64,000 nt of DNA from Saccharomyces uvarum (GCA_947243795.1 OX365940.1:372001-436000), one strand, 5' to 3'. Positions 46,856-63,338 are shown, numbered from the stretch's first letter. Program-made: numbers and translations. Notes: generated from the letters alone by a model not told the origin.

Positions 46856-49768
46856 TTAAATCCCCAAATTGCTAAAGTCTTTTGAAAGGTCATGCTTCTG
46901 TTCTTCTCTTTGTAATTCTCTTGCAAAATTCGAATCTAAACGGGGGCCTTCCTCCTGGTAGAGATTTCCGTCGTTCATTTCATTGTGATTTTGCTTTTGA
47001 GAAAAAGCGCTCTTAAAGTTTTCAAAGTTCCAGTAATCATTATTAATGTAAGATGAAAGCTCAGAGTTATTGACAAATGCATTACTGAAATTGCCCATTT
47101 GCCCACTAAATGACATCATACTTTGAGTGTCAAAATCTTGGAATTTGGGGAAGTCACCCATCTCTGATTCCATGTTAAACTGGGGATTTATTGGTTGTTC
47201 AGTCTTTCTCGGTTGAGGGCGAACTAGTTGCACAGTGCATAGTTGCAAGTTGTCTAATGTACCTTCGACTAAACAGCCCTTTTCTCTAAAATGTATCAAC
47301 AAATGGTTCCATAGTGTATTCCTTGCTAGGGATCTTGGGTTACCAAGAATAACTAACCCGTATTTGGCACGAGTTAGTCCGACGTTTAAACGGCGAGGGT
47401 CACGTAAGAAACCGATAGCCTGTTGTTCATTGGCACGGACACATGATAAGATGATGTAATCTTTTTCACGACCTTGGAATGCATCAACAGAGGCAACTTC
47501 GACTTTTATATATAAATCTTTATCCAATGAACCATTCATTTGCATATATTGTAGAATATATGCTCTTTGACCCTCATAGGGTGTGATAACACCAATTTGT
47601 TCAGGTTTAACACCATCTCTGAAAAGTTTGGTAATAATACGTTCACAGTTCATTGCTTCGATTCTGTTTAAGAAAGAGGTGCCGTTTGCAGAAATTTCTT
47701 CTCTACCATAGTTAGCCCAGAACATCATTGGGATGCCACGAATGGGCCATGGGAATTTGCTATTTGGAACAGTCCGTTGTTCAACTGTGACACCGTTTTG
47801 TAAACTACCTTCATAAAACATGTTACTTGGAAATTCACTTAAGCAGGGGTTCATACGGTATTGCACCTCTAAACGAATTGGCACGTGACCTAAAGAGATT
47901 AGTCTTTCGAAAAGAGACTGCTTTAACCCAGCGTCTGCTGCCTTACGTTCTAATATGACTGGGCCTAATTGTTGGTGATCACCAACTAAAATAACTTGTT
48001 TAGCACCCTTGACGATTGGGATTAAACATTCTGGTTCCGAGGCTTGAGTACTTTCATCGATCAATACAGTTCTGAATTTGGTATCTAAACGTTTATCACC
48101 AGCACCAACACATGTACAACAGACGACATCCGCTTTATTTAGAATCTCCGCTTCTGTTTTTCTTACTAATTTGACAAATCTTTTTGTATCAGAAGCAGAT
48201 AATTCACCGACTTCGTCCTTCAGCTTCAGTAAATTTTTCAATTCACCTTTGGCACCACGTCCAACCAAATTGTGTAAGGCTAGGTTAGAGACTGAGCTTT
48301 CTACATCTTCTCTACTCTTGGCAGTAAGTCTGACAACTTTTAAACCCAAGTCACGCAACTTGGCGGCCAAATGATCAACAGCGACATTGGATGGGGCACA
48401 GACTAATATCCGATCCTTATGGATTTTGGAAAGGTGATATACAATCGTCGCAGAAGTAACAGTCTTACCTGTACCTGGAGGGCCTTGAATCAAAGACAAT
48501 GGGCGTTGCAAAACATGGCTGACGGCATTCGATTGGGATGAGTTTAATTGTGCGAAATTGGCGATTGAAAACTCTTTGGGTAATGGAACGTCGAAAGAAA
48601 TATCAACGACTTGATGACCTAAAATTTTATAGTACAAAAACCCCGAAATAGATTTCTTGTCAATGGCAAATTTTTTTAATGCATCTTGCATTCTATCATA
48701 AGAAGTACCTTTCCAGATGAACTCGGCAGTAAAACCAGTGGTCAAGTGAGTTGGTGGTGGAATCTTACTTGGTTTTAATTCTAATGTGAAAGTATCCTGG
48801 AAGCTATTAGGCAAACGAACGATGTAACCACGGCCTTCCCAGTCAGGGTGTTGCATGCCAGAGTACCAAAGTATCATCTCATCACCAATAGCCACTTTGA
48901 GTTCATTCGATTCAAAAGTAGATAAAGTGAAGGAAGCCAAATGCCTGTTGTTTAGCGCTAGGGACCATGAAACAGAAATGTGTTCCAACGCTTGAGATTC
49001 TTTGAGCTGCTTATCGTAATCAGCCTCTAGTTTGATCAAGGGCCCATAAGATCTTTGGTATTCATAGGCGTCTTGATATCTCAATAATAAAGGTGGGATT
49101 GCTTCTTGTTCCTCTGGAGCATCGATATCATTAATCGTAGCGTCTTTGTTAGATCTCCATTTGGCTTCCAGTTTGGAAATTTGGCTAGGTGTTATTAGGC
49201 GAGCCTTTAGTTTTTCTTCTTCAGTGGGTTGTTCGGCGACCCATGATAAAAGCTGTCTGTCTTCAATCAAAGGCTGCCATTGGTCAGTATCCCAATTTGC
49301 ATTTTTAGTTTGGGCGCAAGGTATTCTACAGAGCAGTACGACTACGGCTTCGCTTTTGGCAGAGACAAATCCCAATAAAAATACGTTTTTACGACCACAG
49401 TTATAACACTCCAACACAGTATCCCCCAAATCGGAATCTGGATGCAACGACACAACGTTATGATGAGACAGAACCAAATGGTTGATAATATGGGAACTAC
49501 TTGTACCATTCTTGGTGTTACAAAACCATTTCTTACATGAATTACATTTGATGACACATTTCGCAGAATCTATACCACAGTATGCACATGAGTTGTCGGA
49601 GGCTGAAGCAGAGCGGAACCCCGCATCCGTGACTTGAGCCTCCTCGAACATTTGATTATCCACATCGTCATCCTCAACCAAGGTGGAGGTTAATTGTGTG
49701 GTAGGTTGGATATTTACATCAGATGGGGAATTTGATAAATCATAAGGAGTGTGAGAGCCGGCGACCAT
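46856..49768 (-). CDS. NAM7: Upf1 RNA helicase of nonsense-mediated decay
   Basis: The protein has 970 residues from the Met at 49768 (971 in S. cerevisiae); the frame runs 28 codons further upstream without resemblance. Upf1 is the superfamily 1 helicase that, with Upf2 and Upf3, triggers decay of mRNAs with early stops. The Cys/His zinc domain is at about 60-150 (CAYCGIDSAKCVIKCNSC, CYNCGRKN). The helicase core has Walker A GPPGTGKT (about 429-436), motif II in VLIDEST, motif III GDHQQLGP, and motifs V and VI in VDAFQGREKD and VGLTRAKYG. The core appears almost identical to S. cerevisiae; the last 100 residues, Asn- and Phe-rich, vary more. Confidence 0.98.
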   Translation of the reverse strand: MVAGSHTPYDLSNSPSDVNIQPTTQLTSTLVEDDDVDNQMFEEAQVTDAGFRSASASDNSCAYCGIDSAKCVIKCNSCKKWFCNTKNGTSSSHIINHLVLSHHNVVSLHPDSDLGDTVLECYNCGRKNVFLLGFVSAKSEAVVVLLCRIPCAQTKNANWDTDQWQPLIEDRQLLSWVAEQPTEEEKLKARLITPSQISKLEAKWRSNKDATINDIDAPEEQEAIPPLLLRYQDAYEYQRSYGPLIKLEADYDKQLKESQALEHISVSWSLALNNRHLASFTLSTFESNELKVAIGDEMILWYSGMQHPDWEGRGYIVRLPNSFQDTFTLELKPSKIPPPTHLTTGFTAEFIWKGTSYDRMQDALKKFAIDKKSISGFLYYKILGHQVVDISFDVPLPKEFSIANFAQLNSSQSNAVSHVLQRPLSLIQGPPGTGKTVTSATIVYHLSKIHKDRILVCAPSNVAVDHLAAKLRDLGLKVVRLTAKSREDVESSVSNLALHNLVGRGAKGELKNLLKLKDEVGELSASDTKRFVKLVRKTEAEILNKADVVCCTCVGAGDKRLDTKFRTVLIDESTQASEPECLIPIVKGAKQVILVGDHQQLGPVILERKAADAGLKQSLFERLISLGHVPIRLEVQYRMNPCLSEFPSNMFYEGSLQNGVTVEQRTVPNSKFPWPIRGIPMMFWANYGREEISANGTSFLNRIEAMNCERIITKLFRDGVKPEQIGVITPYEGQRAYILQYMQMNGSLDKDLYIKVEVASVDAFQGREKDYIILSCVRANEQQAIGFLRDPRRLNVGLTRAKYGLVILGNPRSLARNTLWNHLLIHFREKGCLVEGTLDNLQLCTVQLVRPQPRKTEQPINPQFNMESEMGDFPKFQDFDTQSMMSFSGQMGNFSNAFVNNSELSSYINNDYWNFENFKSAFSQKQNHNEMNDGNLYQEEGPRLDSNFARELQREEQKHDLSKDFSNLGI

Positions 49769-50225
49769 TTGATAAAAACAACGATTGATATAAAGGTAGA
49801 TCCGGTTTTGTGGTTGCTTTTCCTGGCTCTTCTTTTCTAACGAAGTCTTCAATCTTTCAAGTACTCTGCAAAGAGAAGAAAAATCATAAATATATGTGAG
49901 AAAGATGCCTTCCGCCTTTTACATGTTGTAATTTTCACGCTTTTTTTTTTTACGTATTAGGATCGCCAACTTTTGGTCAACTTTTCACCTGATCAGTTAG
50001 TACGAAAGTGCATATAGAAATTAATATATTTACTATTGAAAGACAAGCGAACGGATTAATACTCAGTGGTATGACATTAAAATTAAACTAAAATTAGTAA
50101 TTAAACATAAATCCATTCGTTAGCATTTAACGGAGAGTAATTATGTATTTTTTTGTTGTCCGTTCATGAATTCATTAAAGGTTGGGCGAATTACTCTAAC
50201 TCCCCAAATGCATATATATGTTTTT
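49769..50225. other. NAM7 promoter and ISF1 3' end
   Basis: These 457 bases separate two minus-strand genes. AT-rich runs near 50080-50130 and a T run near 49943 are visible. I see no gene and no factor site I can name. Confidence 0.5.
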
Positions 50226-51248
50226 TTAATTAGAAAAGGAATTTGCTAATGATAATTTTATGAATGATGTCCTTTTTGGTTTCCTATCCTCCAAACAAGT
50301 GGAGGCATGTGAAAGAGGCTCTTCGGTAGAAGCTACGCTAATATTCAAAGAACTATTGGAAGACGATTTTACCAACGAGTTAGAATACGAATTATTTCTC
50401 GTCTGCAAGGGAGATGAAGAGGAGCCGGTTGAAAGCATTGAGGAGGATTCTCTTCTCAAATTAGCTGGCGTGCGTTCTTTAGAATAGTGACCGAAATTTC
50501 CGCTATGGCTTGCGACGTTATTTGATGGTGTTTTCCCATGAGAGATCAATTTTAATCGATTAGTTTTTTCATTAGAAAGGTAAGACGCTGGATATGCAGT
50601 AGAGTTGGGAACAGGATTTACATTCCAGTTGGAACTTAGATTCAAATACGAATTTGAGTTTGAAGTCGAGGTCGAAGCGGATGCTAATGAAGGAGTAGTA
50701 TCGTTTAGCAGATCGTTATTTGCTGCTAACGAATCCAATTCAGATGAAACGTACTTTTCCAACCCATAAAGATGTGTTGGTATACCGTAACAGGACGAAT
50801 TTCTGGATCTAGGCTTTGAGCGTTTATGTTCGATACAGGTGTTTGTTGTGTCACCCAAAGAAGACTGTCTAGTTGATTGTCTGCACAGTTGGTGAATAAG
50901 CGTACTGCTATTTGCTCTTACTCTTCTTGGGGTAGGACGAATCGTTTCATTAGAATGGTTCGCTGAGCTTGGGGGAATGAAACTGGATAGATGATGTGGA
51001 GCAGTTTTGATTTTTCTCAAATGATGACCAATGATATGTGGACAACTATTATGTCTGCTCGAATTGATACTGCTGTTGTTACGAGAAAAGTTATTTTTTA
51101 ATGAGTTTTCGAAACTAAAAGACGCTAATTTGGAGTTTACGAAATCATTTGAACCTACGAAGTTTGGTACTGACATTTCGTCCTCATAATCACAACCTTG
51201 ACAAAATGGATCTTGCACATCTCTTTCGAAAATTTCAGAAGCTATCAT
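50226..51248 (-). CDS. ISF1: Isf1, Ser-rich protein (Mbr1 paralog)
   Basis: The protein has 340 residues (338 in S. cerevisiae). Isf1 and its paralog Mbr1 are linked to respiratory growth and are repressed by glucose; their mechanism is unknown. Nearly the whole protein is polar and rich in Ser and Asn, with no visible folded domain or membrane segment. Short conserved islands stand out: the N-terminal [22 protein letters not shown], the basic [19 protein letters not shown], and [21 protein letters not shown]. The C-terminus ends [16 protein letters not shown]. Identity is from gene order and remembered sequence. No catalytic role should be read into it. Confidence 0.9.
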   Translation of the reverse strand: MIASEIFERDVQDPFCQGCDYEDEMSVPNFVGSNDFVNSKLASFSFENSLKNNFSRNNSSINSSRHNSCPHIIGHHLRKIKTAPHHLSSFIPPSSANHSNETIRPTPRRVRANSSTLIHQLCRQSTRQSSLGDTTNTCIEHKRSKPRSRNSSCYGIPTHLYGLEKYVSSELDSLAANNDLLNDTTPSLASASTSTSNSNSYLNLSSNWNVNPVPNSTAYPASYLSNEKTNRLKLISHGKTPSNNVASHSGNFGHYSKERTPANLRRESSSMLSTGSSSSPLQTRNNSYSNSLVKSSSNSSLNISVASTEEPLSHASTCLEDRKPKRTSFIKLSLANSFSN

Positions 51249-54200
51249 TTAGTACAACGACTTTTTTTCTATTCTTTTTGCTGCTTTGATATTTTACAGT
51301 GGAAAGAAGGATTGAGCTGAAAATATTTTACGGAAACTTTTCTTATGTTCTTCTTTTTAGATCTAAGCGATGACAATACATATAATCAGTGAAGTTGTAA
51401 AGAAAGAAATAAAATTTTAAGTATGTTGAAAGAAAAGTAAGAATGAGAAGGGATGTAAGCTAATCAGGTGTTGACTTACAAAATAGACCAAGATTTCTTA
51501 AATAACAAAAGTTGGGTAAAAGTGTAATTGTATTTATAATTGTGACTTTCGGAACTTAAAAATCCGTTTTTTCCTTTAGAAGAAGCACAGATCAATTCAT
51601 ATAGTGAGCTTCCCTCGAAAAGTTATCACACCTAGTGACTTTAACCGTAATCCTTATCAGGTAGCATCCGCCCTTACGCTGGTAATTTCCTTCGAGCTTC
51701 CTCTGAGAAATCCAGGAGTTAAACGGCATTTTTTCCATTTTTTTCCCACTTTTATCCAATACTGGGTTTCTTTTAGTTAAAAAAGAGAGCAAAGCAAGCC
51801 CACAGAAGGAATAGGACACAGAATACACTGCGGGTGCACAGGAATGCAGTGGCACACAGGCACGTTCGAGGGGCTCAACTAAATCGCGCAGCCTATAGTT
51901 TGTCCTAGAAAATCCGCTTCGCAGGTCACATACGGCCTGGGCTTCTGGAAGCAATCGCTACGAGTGTCCCCCCCCTTTCAATGTACGGTGGGATCTGGTC
52001 AGCGCGGTTTAGCAGCGGCTCAGAAGTTTCCGTGGCCGGCTCCGATGCGCATGTGCGGGGGAGGGATCGCGCGTTGTCACGTTGTTTTCATAAATTTTCT
52101 TTTTTATTCCAAAAGATGAACAGGAATCTGGGGAAATACCCTTTGTGGGGCAAACGAAAAGCTCTAGACTTTTCTACCTTGGCACATTTTTGGTCGCCCG
52201 TGAGTTAATATGTGGTGAATGAAAAGGGGTAAGAGCATTTTGGCGTTGTTTGTGAGGCGAATAAAATTGTTCCAGCCCTGTGTTTTTTTTGGTAGGACAA
52301 GGAGACTACTGCTTAGATAATCAGCGTACCACATGAAACTTAGTGCTGTGGGGCTAAAGCTAAAAACAAAAATTAAGTTGATACGTACATCGCATCTCCT
52401 TGAGTTTATCTACTGTGTGGCGAGCGCGCGTCTGCTGCTGACGCCTCATGTGTGGGCTACCACATTTTTACATAGGCGGACTCAGATAGTTGATAAGAAT
52501 GCAAGATTACTTGAGTCATATTTTCTTGGGTGATTTTGGTTTTATTTTAAGTTGGGGCCTCCTCTTGAACATGGCTTGTCGTTTACGTTTTACTGAAGGG
52601 ATGTTTAAGGTTCGTTTTAATTATTTTTTGTCATGCTAGCATATCAATTTGTAAACAAAAGTTGCTTGGGGAGTGGGCTGGGCTGATGATATGTTAAATG
52701 GTAAACATTATGATTGTCTTAGGGATCAATTACTTCCAGAAGTTCTAATCAATAATATGGATTTATATTACTTTTACTGCTGAGTAGACGGGCATACATC
52801 AAAACCTTAAATCAGTCGTAGAACTTCTCGGGGAGATCATATGCAACGTTACTCCTTGCCTCCGTACTGCATGCCATAAGTTCTTCTACTTGTATTTTAT
52901 ATGGTTCTGAAACGAAAAAATGCATTGCAAGAACAGTTTCACTTCAGGCTTTGTCTTTTTTGCAAAAGCGGTGCGCAAGTTTTATAACGAGCCTAATTTA
53001 CTTTAATTTTAGTTACAATACTCTTTCTGAAGAGATACAGCGGGAGGAAAATAATAATTATAGACTAGTAACTGAATTAAGTAAGCTTGTACTGGAATTG
53101 CGTACCAACGCCTAGCATGCGACATCAGCCCCATGACGTACGACGGCTCTTAAATTATTTCACTCAGGACATTTAACACTAATAGCCTAAAGAGAAAAGG
53201 CCGATTAATTCACGCAATCTCCGTAAGCCTATCCAGCGAGACTCTATCACATTAGTTACCAAACAGAACAACTAAGCCCAGTTGACATCATGATATGCGC
53301 ACTCCGGCTTTTATATTACTTCCGCAGTGCTAACTGAAAACAATATAAAGAACCCCAATATCGGAGAACTTTCCTGACATACTTCTACGCCAACTGGCGT
53401 CATTATTTCCAAGAATGTATTAAGTTTATGTGTGCTAAGGATTGCGCGAGTGCGTTCTTTCCCCAAGTGGTTATGCAGCAAGGGAATGCTCCTCTACCGT
53501 TACAGTAGTGTCTTATCGAAAAAAGCCAGGGTTTAAGAATGTCTTCAAGAAGTATGACGTGTGGGCTTGGGCCGCTTACCTAAGCTCTTACCTAGTCCTT
53601 TGAAAGGAAACCACTACACCAAGCAACAAATTGGGGACGCCTACATCCCTTTGAGCTTGCGCCCAGTTCAAGATATAATACAGGGGTCCGAAACCTAACG
53701 TACGCGGTGAAAAAAGAAAAGAAACTATAAAAACTAAAAAACTCCCCGCCGCCGTACATCGAATCTATTTCTAGTCACGAAAAAAAATGATGAACGAAAC
53801 ATTTGAGAAACAGAAGGGAAACGTTATACCGGATTTTTCATTTACACGCACGATCTGGCCAAAAAAACAATTATCCAAGCTCGGAGAAATTATTTTCACC
53901 GAGAAATTTTCAAATCACGAGCCTTTGAAATTTGCTCTCCATAAACAAGAAAACTTGTATCCCCTTTTTACATGGGCAAATTACGATACAAGCCGCTGAA
54001 GCCCTGTTTTCATAAAAGGCGCCATGTCAAGTTTTGCGGTGGCATTTTTAAGTGCATGATATGAATGTAGCAAACTAATATAACAAATAGCAATGAATCT
54101 CCTCTAAACGAACAGAAAGCTCGCTACCCGGCAACATATTATCATAATACATTATAACGACGCCGAAGTGAATGGTATCGGAACGGAACAGATCGGGATA

Positions 54201-54396
54201 GCAGAATAAATGTAATGTGTAATGCAATCGGCGCCCCCCTCACTGTGGAAGATCTCTCCTCATGCTTTACATCCAACGCACATTGTTTTCCTACTGTGGT
54301 AACAGTTCCTAAGGAATTTTCTTTCTTGATGACTTTCCGACGGCATCACCAAATGCACGTAGCCATCCGTCTGGATCATTTACTCTTTCCATCCCA

Positions 54397-54404
54397 TCAC
54401 GTGA
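54397..54404. promoter_or_regulatory. TCACGTGA box upstream of ADH3
   Basis: This E-box palindrome is a match for Cbf1 (RTCACRTG) and also for Pho4-type factors. It lies about 400 bases before the ADH3 start. Which protein uses it cannot be told from sequence. Confidence 0.5.
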
Positions 54405-54429
54405 CACATCACTATCAACGACAGGAGAG

Positions 54430-54466
54430 AACATTTTGCGCTGTGTGCGCTGCAGCGCAAAATGTT
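54430..54466. repeat. Perfect 14-bp inverted repeat upstream of ADH3
   Basis: AACATTTTGCGCTG (54430-54443) and its exact reverse complement (54453-54466) are separated by nine bases. A second perfect palindrome, GCGCTGCAGCGC (54447-54458), overlaps the spacer and the right arm. It lies about 335 bases before the ADH3 ATG. Confidence 0.9.
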
Positions 54467-54800
54467 GTGCGCAGGCGAAGTAAAGAAGCAAATGAGCAGC
54501 AGCGATTTTGGAAGTTGTAGGCATCGGAGCGTTCTGCGTCCATGCACTCCTTTTGGTTCTTAGATAATGGCTAAGGCAAGCGAACGGACCACAGGAGTCA
54601 GAAAGATTTTGTCAGCACCTGAAAGCCAAACGTTTAATTTTTGTTTTTCTTATAAAACTAGCTTGAAGTCTTGTAAACGGAAGGGGAAAAGGTCGCTTGT
54701 TTGTCACTTCCACAGAACTTACCGCACACATCTACATATTTACATATTTTCTATTTTCAATTGTAGTCGAGTACAAACAACATACTTATAGAACCACACC

Positions 54801-55928
54801 ATGCTAAGAACATCAACACTGTTCACAAGACGTGTTCAACCAAGTTTATTTGCTAGAAATATTCTTAGATTGCAATCCACCACAGCAATTCCTCAAACTC
54901 AAAAGGGTATCATTTTTTATGAAAATAACGGGAAACTACATTACAAAGATATTCCAGTCCCAGAACCCAAGCCAAATGAAATCTTGATTAACGTTAAGTA
55001 TTCCGGTGTTTGTCATACCGATTTGCACGCATGGCACGGGGATTGGCCATTGCCCGTCAAGCTACCTTTAGTGGGTGGACATGAAGGTGCCGGTGTTGTT
55101 GTCAAATTAGGTTCCAATGTCAAAGGCTGGAAAGTCGGCGATTTGGCAGGTATCAAGTGGTTGAACGGCTCTTGTATGATCTGTGAATTCTGTGAATCAG
55201 GCCACGAATCAAACTGTCCAGAGGCTGACTTGTCTGGTTACACCCACGACGGTTCCTTCCAGCAATTCGCTACCGCTGATGCTATACAAGCTGCCAAGAT
55301 CCAACAAGGTACTGACTTAGCTGAAGTGGCCCCAATACTATGTGCCGGTGTTACTGTATATAAAGCACTAAAAGAAGCAAACTTAAAAGCCGGTGAATGG
55401 GTTGCCATTTCTGGTGCTGCAGGTGGGTTAGGTTCTTTAGCCGTTCAATATGCTACAGCAATGGGCTACAGAGTTTTAGGAATTGATGCAGGCGCTGAGA
55501 AAGAAAAGCTTTTCAAGCAACTGGGAGGTGAAGTGTTTATTGATTTTACCAAGACCAAGGATATGGTTTCCGACATCCAAGAAGCTACTAAAGGTGGCCC
55601 TCAAGGTGTCATCAACGTTTCCGTTTCTGAAGCCGCCATCTCCTTATCCACGGAATATGTTAGGCCAACCGGTACTGTCGTCTTGGTTGGTTTGCCAGCC
55701 AATGCCTACGTCAAGTCAGAGGTCTTTTCCCATGTCATCAAGTCCATTAATATCAAGGGTTCCTATGTTGGTAACAGAGCTGATACAAGAGAGGCCTTAG
55801 ACTTCTTTAGCAGAGGCTTAATCAAATCACCAATCAAGGTTGTTGGATTGTCTGAATTACCAATGGTTTATGATTTGATGGAAAAGGGTAAGATTTTGGG
55901 TAGATACGTTGTCGATACCAGTAAATAA
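54801..55928 (+). CDS. ADH3: Mitochondrial alcohol dehydrogenase Adh3
   Basis: The protein has 375 residues, the S. cerevisiae length. It is the matrix zinc alcohol dehydrogenase, part of the ethanol-acetaldehyde shuttle that moves reducing power across the inner membrane. The first 27 or so residues ([20 protein letters not shown]) are a presequence absent from cytosolic Adh1. Catalytic zinc ligands are C71, H94 and C181; structural zinc ligands are C125, C128, C131 and C139. The NAD-binding glycine motif is [16 protein letters not shown]. Codon use is biased as for a highly expressed gene, in contrast to the flanking DNA. Confidence 0.97.
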   Translation: MLRTSTLFTRRVQPSLFARNILRLQSTTAIPQTQKGIIFYENNGKLHYKDIPVPEPKPNEILINVKYSGVCHTDLHAWHGDWPLPVKLPLVGGHEGAGVVVKLGSNVKGWKVGDLAGIKWLNGSCMICEFCESGHESNCPEADLSGYTHDGSFQQFATADAIQAAKIQQGTDLAEVAPILCAGVTVYKALKEANLKAGEWVAISGAAGGLGSLAVQYATAMGYRVLGIDAGAEKEKLFKQLGGEVFIDFTKTKDMVSDIQEATKGGPQGVINVSVSEAAISLSTEYVRPTGTVVLVGLPANAYVKSEVFSHVIKSINIKGSYVGNRADTREALDFFSRGLIKSPIKVVGLSELPMVYDLMEKGKILGRYVVDTSK

Positions 55929-58781
<2,853 letters not shown>

Positions 58782-59205
58782 AGCACCTTATATATCTACG
58801 TACCCTGACCCTTTCAAAACCGCTGGCATATGGCGTTTATATTATGTATGTATGTATAAATAACACGCTAGCGTCCACCTTCTATATATTCCGTACTGCG
58901 ATCACTAGCCCGGTCAATCCCCTGCAATTGGTGTCACATCTTGCAGCAATAGCTGTAAATCCGCAAACGCCTGTCGCACCGCCGCCAAGCAAGCCCTTTT
59001 GGCTCCCTGCGACGTCGGGGCTGGCCGTGTGGCGCGAGGGTCAACATGCAAAAAAAAGGACGATAACCTTAAAGGAAGTAAATATCCATTTCTTCGTGGT
59101 ACTCCCTTAGTCTATCAACAAGGTGAATTAGGACACATAAAAGAAGACAGTAATTCATTGTCACACTGTTCAATCCTGTAAGCGTTCAGCCACTCGTCCT
59201 TGAAA
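58782..59205. promoter_or_regulatory. Spacer and SEG1 promoter
   Basis: These 424 bases contain a TATGTATGTATAAATAA element near 58845 and a GC-rich patch at 58975-59040. No gene is supported; the open frames over it end or start without family resemblance. Confidence 0.5.
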
Positions 59206-62082
59206 ATGTTTAGGAGAAGAACAACTGCAGCGGACATGGAACAAGCGAACCCGACAGCTTTAGCAGCTGCAGCAAGTATCGGTAAATTATTCATGAACAA
59301 GGAGAATCAACCAGAAAGTAAGCCAAAATCGACCTATCGTTCGGCTTCGATGACAAACTTGAGGAAAACTCCTGCTTCCAAAAGAGTGTCTTCTATTTCC
59401 AGTAAATCGTCGGAGTCTATGCGAGGGAATGGTCAAAGTCGTCCCAGGAAGCTGAATAGTCTTAACCAACGCTCGTCAGTGGTGAGAGAAGGTGCTTCAA
59501 ATCTGCCCGCGCGGACGGGACCACAGTCCAAAACCGGTTCACACAGTCGAACTTCGAGTCTTCCCAATCAGAGAGGCCAATTAAGCAGAAACAATTCTAG
59601 TTTGCAACGCCGTAACTCGAAAGCACATCAAAGAGTAAGCTACGACGAGGCTCAGCGTACGTTCAAAGATTTTGGTGGACCACAGGCTAGAGGCGTTCTA
59701 ACCAACAAACAACGTTCTAGTAGCCACGGTAGTTCTGCCCCTTTGAAAACTACGCGAAAATATATTCCTGGACCTAACGGGCTAATTGCGGTCGATGTTC
59801 CAGTTGAAAGACCAGACAATACTTCTGGTTCATTAAGACGTTCAAATTCAGCTCACAGCGGCTTGAATGCCAGAAACAGTTCGTTATTAAGAAGAAAGAT
59901 TTCACAAGATTCTTTACATTCCCATCCAAAAAGAACTTCTTCTGTAGGGAACTCGTCAAACTCTCAAACAAAACAAGGTAACGAACCTACTCAGAATGGA
60001 AAATCTCCAAAGAACCGTCCTCTTATTGAAACTCAGGTCCGTGAAGAAACTGATCAGGAGCTAAAGCTGGAAAATTCCAGCTCTTCCGGATCCGAAACTG
60101 TAGTCAATAGCGAGAATAATTTAGAGAAGCCCAAATCACAAACAAACGGAAAGGACGATCTAAATAAACTGATACATGAAAACATTGAGTTAGAAGGTTT
60201 CATCAAAGAAGAGGAAAGAGAGAGAATTCTGAAATCTGACGAAGAACACGTTATTGTGGACAAGCCGGTTGGACAAGAGAAGTTGAATAATAAACACCCA
60301 GCAGTTGTCGGTGATAGGTCTCTTAACTCTGACAGGATAGACGCTGCAAAAGAGGCATCAAGAGAAAAATCAAATAATGTACCGGAGAAACATTATGGTT
60401 CTAGAGCTCAAGAGCCCGAAGAACAACCTAAAAAATTGGATCGTTACGATACTTCATCTGTTCAAAGGTCTGTTGAAAAAGACAGATTGGAAAATGATGA
60501 TCGTAATTTAACAAGCGATACAGTTCCATCTCCCACACAAAACCTTTATGAAAATTCTAATCCAATTCAAGACCACAGTATTCCAAAAGGTATCAATACT
60601 ACACACGAGACTGAAAAAGCGGATAGCTCTTCGGAAGAATTATCTCCTTCAAGCACTTATTCTACACAGGAGAATATTGATGACAACAACGATAGGAATT
60701 TCGATGCAGTAGACAAGAAGACTCAAGAAGCAACAAAGCCAAATACTTCCCAGGAAAATAATGGGCACAAGCAAGCGATATCAACACCCTCTTTGGCTCA
60801 ATATCTAAGAACCTCAAATACCTATCTTTCTCCAAAAAATCTACCAAAACAAACTGAACCAGAAAGGCTCCTTAAACCAGAAAATCCAATGGTACCAGCA
60901 ACTAAAGTTGTTACACCAATCAAATCTGCTTTAAAAAAATCAACAGGGCTATCCAACAACAAGAATTCATCCGTGTACTCTGAGAGCTCCCCTGCAAATG
61001 GTGCATATCTGTCTCTTACAACTGCTGAAAATACAAGACTGAATGCTCAAATGACTGTCACTGATAGTGTATCGCGCAGAACTAGTGTAAAACGCTCTTC
61101 CATAAAAAGACCCCAATCAGTGGGCCAGTTTAGAAAGAACAGATCGAGCTCACCTTCTCCTCCAGAGAAAATAAATAGTAAACGTCACTCGGCTATACCT
61201 TTAGGAACTCCGGAGAAAGGTAAACCAAAAAGAAGTTCTGTGGTAGCTTCTGTTCCTAAAGCCATACCACAAACTCAAGATTCAACAGCTGTATCAGAGC
61301 TTAATGGCCAAAAAAGCAAATCGAGAGACGAAGTTAGCGGAAAGCTCAACGATACAAGTACGAAGAGAGGACCACAGGCTGCACAGAATAACAAGCCTGT
61401 AACAAAGGACATGAATAGTATCTTATATCCTAAGGAACCCCCCGCCCGCAAATCTAGTTTTGAGAAAACACGAAGTAATGTGTCTCATCTTGGATTTAAA
61501 AAGCTATCTTTAAGAAACAGTATTATGGAAGATGATACAAGTGATGGCAATAGCGGCCAAACTAACCAGAATAATGCAAACCGAACTGAAACAGCACAGG
61601 AATTTTTTAAAAATCTGGGTTATTCCTCCAGATTTGCAGATTCAGACTCGGACAACGACTCGCAAGTTTTTAGTCAAAGCCCATCAAAACAAACCACTAG
61701 AACAGAAGAAAACAATACCAACAACAACAAGAAGACTAGTAATGGTAATAATGGTGCCTTTTCATTGTTCAAAAGCAAGAACAAGAAAAAGGAGGACGAC
61801 ATGGCCCCACCGCGCATTCCACAGCCTAATCACAATACCGTCCATCCTGTCACTCCAAACATGAAAGTAAGCAAAAAGTTCAGCGGTGTATCTTTAAGAG
61901 CTGCTAGTGACGCTGAACCTGCGAAAGTTTCAAGCCCTACAATGAGTAATAGGTTAAGGTTCTCTAGTAATCCAGAAAACAATGAAGGAAGACACCTACA
62001 ATCACAAGAAAATGATGATACAAAAGAAAAGAAGGGAGGACTTGGCAAAAAGCTAAAGAAAATTTTTGGTAGAAAGAGGTAG
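59206..62082 (+). CDS. SEG1: Seg1, eisosome stability component
   Basis: The protein has 958 residues from the ATG at 59206 (960 in S. cerevisiae, starting [10 protein letters not shown] as here). Seg1 acts with Pil1 and Lsp1 to shape eisosomes, the furrows of the plasma membrane, and is thought to set their size and place. The protein is long, polar and rich in Ser, Asn, Lys and Glu, with no enzymatic domain. Conserved islands are the N-terminus ([17 protein letters not shown]), which is typical of the Seg1/Eis1 group, [18 protein letters not shown] at about 187-204, and [16 protein letters not shown] near 800. The C-terminus ends in a basic stretch ([11 protein letters not shown]) that could bind membrane. 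Confidence 0.95.
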   Translation: MFRRRTTAADMEQANPTALAAAASIGKLFMNKENQPESKPKSTYRSASMTNLRKTPASKRVSSISSKSSESMRGNGQSRPRKLNSLNQRSSVVREGASNLPARTGPQSKTGSHSRTSSLPNQRGQLSRNNSSLQRRNSKAHQRVSYDEAQRTFKDFGGPQARGVLTNKQRSSSHGSSAPLKTTRKYIPGPNGLIAVDVPVERPDNTSGSLRRSNSAHSGLNARNSSLLRRKISQDSLHSHPKRTSSVGNSSNSQTKQGNEPTQNGKSPKNRPLIETQVREETDQELKLENSSSSGSETVVNSENNLEKPKSQTNGKDDLNKLIHENIELEGFIKEEERERILKSDEEHVIVDKPVGQEKLNNKHPAVVGDRSLNSDRIDAAKEASREKSNNVPEKHYGSRAQEPEEQPKKLDRYDTSSVQRSVEKDRLENDDRNLTSDTVPSPTQNLYENSNPIQDHSIPKGINTTHETEKADSSSEELSPSSTYSTQENIDDNNDRNFDAVDKKTQEATKPNTSQENNGHKQAISTPSLAQYLRTSNTYLSPKNLPKQTEPERLLKPENPMVPATKVVTPIKSALKKSTGLSNNKNSSVYSESSPANGAYLSLTTAENTRLNAQMTVTDSVSRRTSVKRSSIKRPQSVGQFRKNRSSSPSPPEKINSKRHSAIPLGTPEKGKPKRSSVVASVPKAIPQTQDSTAVSELNGQKSKSRDEVSGKLNDTSTKRGPQAAQNNKPVTKDMNSILYPKEPPARKSSFEKTRSNVSHLGFKKLSLRNSIMEDDTSDGNSGQTNQNNANRTETAQEFFKNLGYSSRFADSDSDNDSQVFSQSPSKQTTRTEENNTNNNKKTSNGNNGAFSLFKSKNKKKEDDMAPPRIPQPNHNTVHPVTPNMKVSKKFSGVSLRAASDAEPAKVSSPTMSNRLRFSSNPENNEGRHLQSQENDDTKEKKGGLGKKLKKIFGRKR

Positions 62083-63311
<1,229 letters not shown>

Positions 63312-63338
63312 GTATATAAAAGTCTACTTCCTTTGTGC

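Larger units (their letters stand above)
51249..54800. other. Large gene-poor spacer between ISF1 and ADH3
   Basis: At 3.55 kb this is the longest stretch without a supported gene. It holds the ISF1 promoter (51249 to about 51600) and a 120-codon minus-strand frame (51592-51954) that may match the dubious YMR082C. GC-rich patches lie near 51960-52080 and 53100-53150. A 70-codon plus-strand frame (53787-53999) has no resemblance I recognise. The ADH3 promoter includes a TCACGTGA box and a perfect inverted repeat. I found no tRNA or clear LTR here. Confidence 0.5.

Noticed and set aside
49769-49852. 28-codon N-terminal extension of NAM7
   Set aside because: It has no resemblance to Upf1, whose start MVAGSHTPYD is at 49768.
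51592-51954. 120-codon minus-strand frame that may match YMR082C
   Set aside because: The S. cerevisiae annotation is dubious, composition is not protein-like and I cannot show conservation; kept only as part of the spacer description.
54447-54458. Palindrome GCGCTGCAGCGC as a separate factor site
   Set aside because: It overlaps the larger inverted repeat and is reported with it; on its own it matches no site I know.
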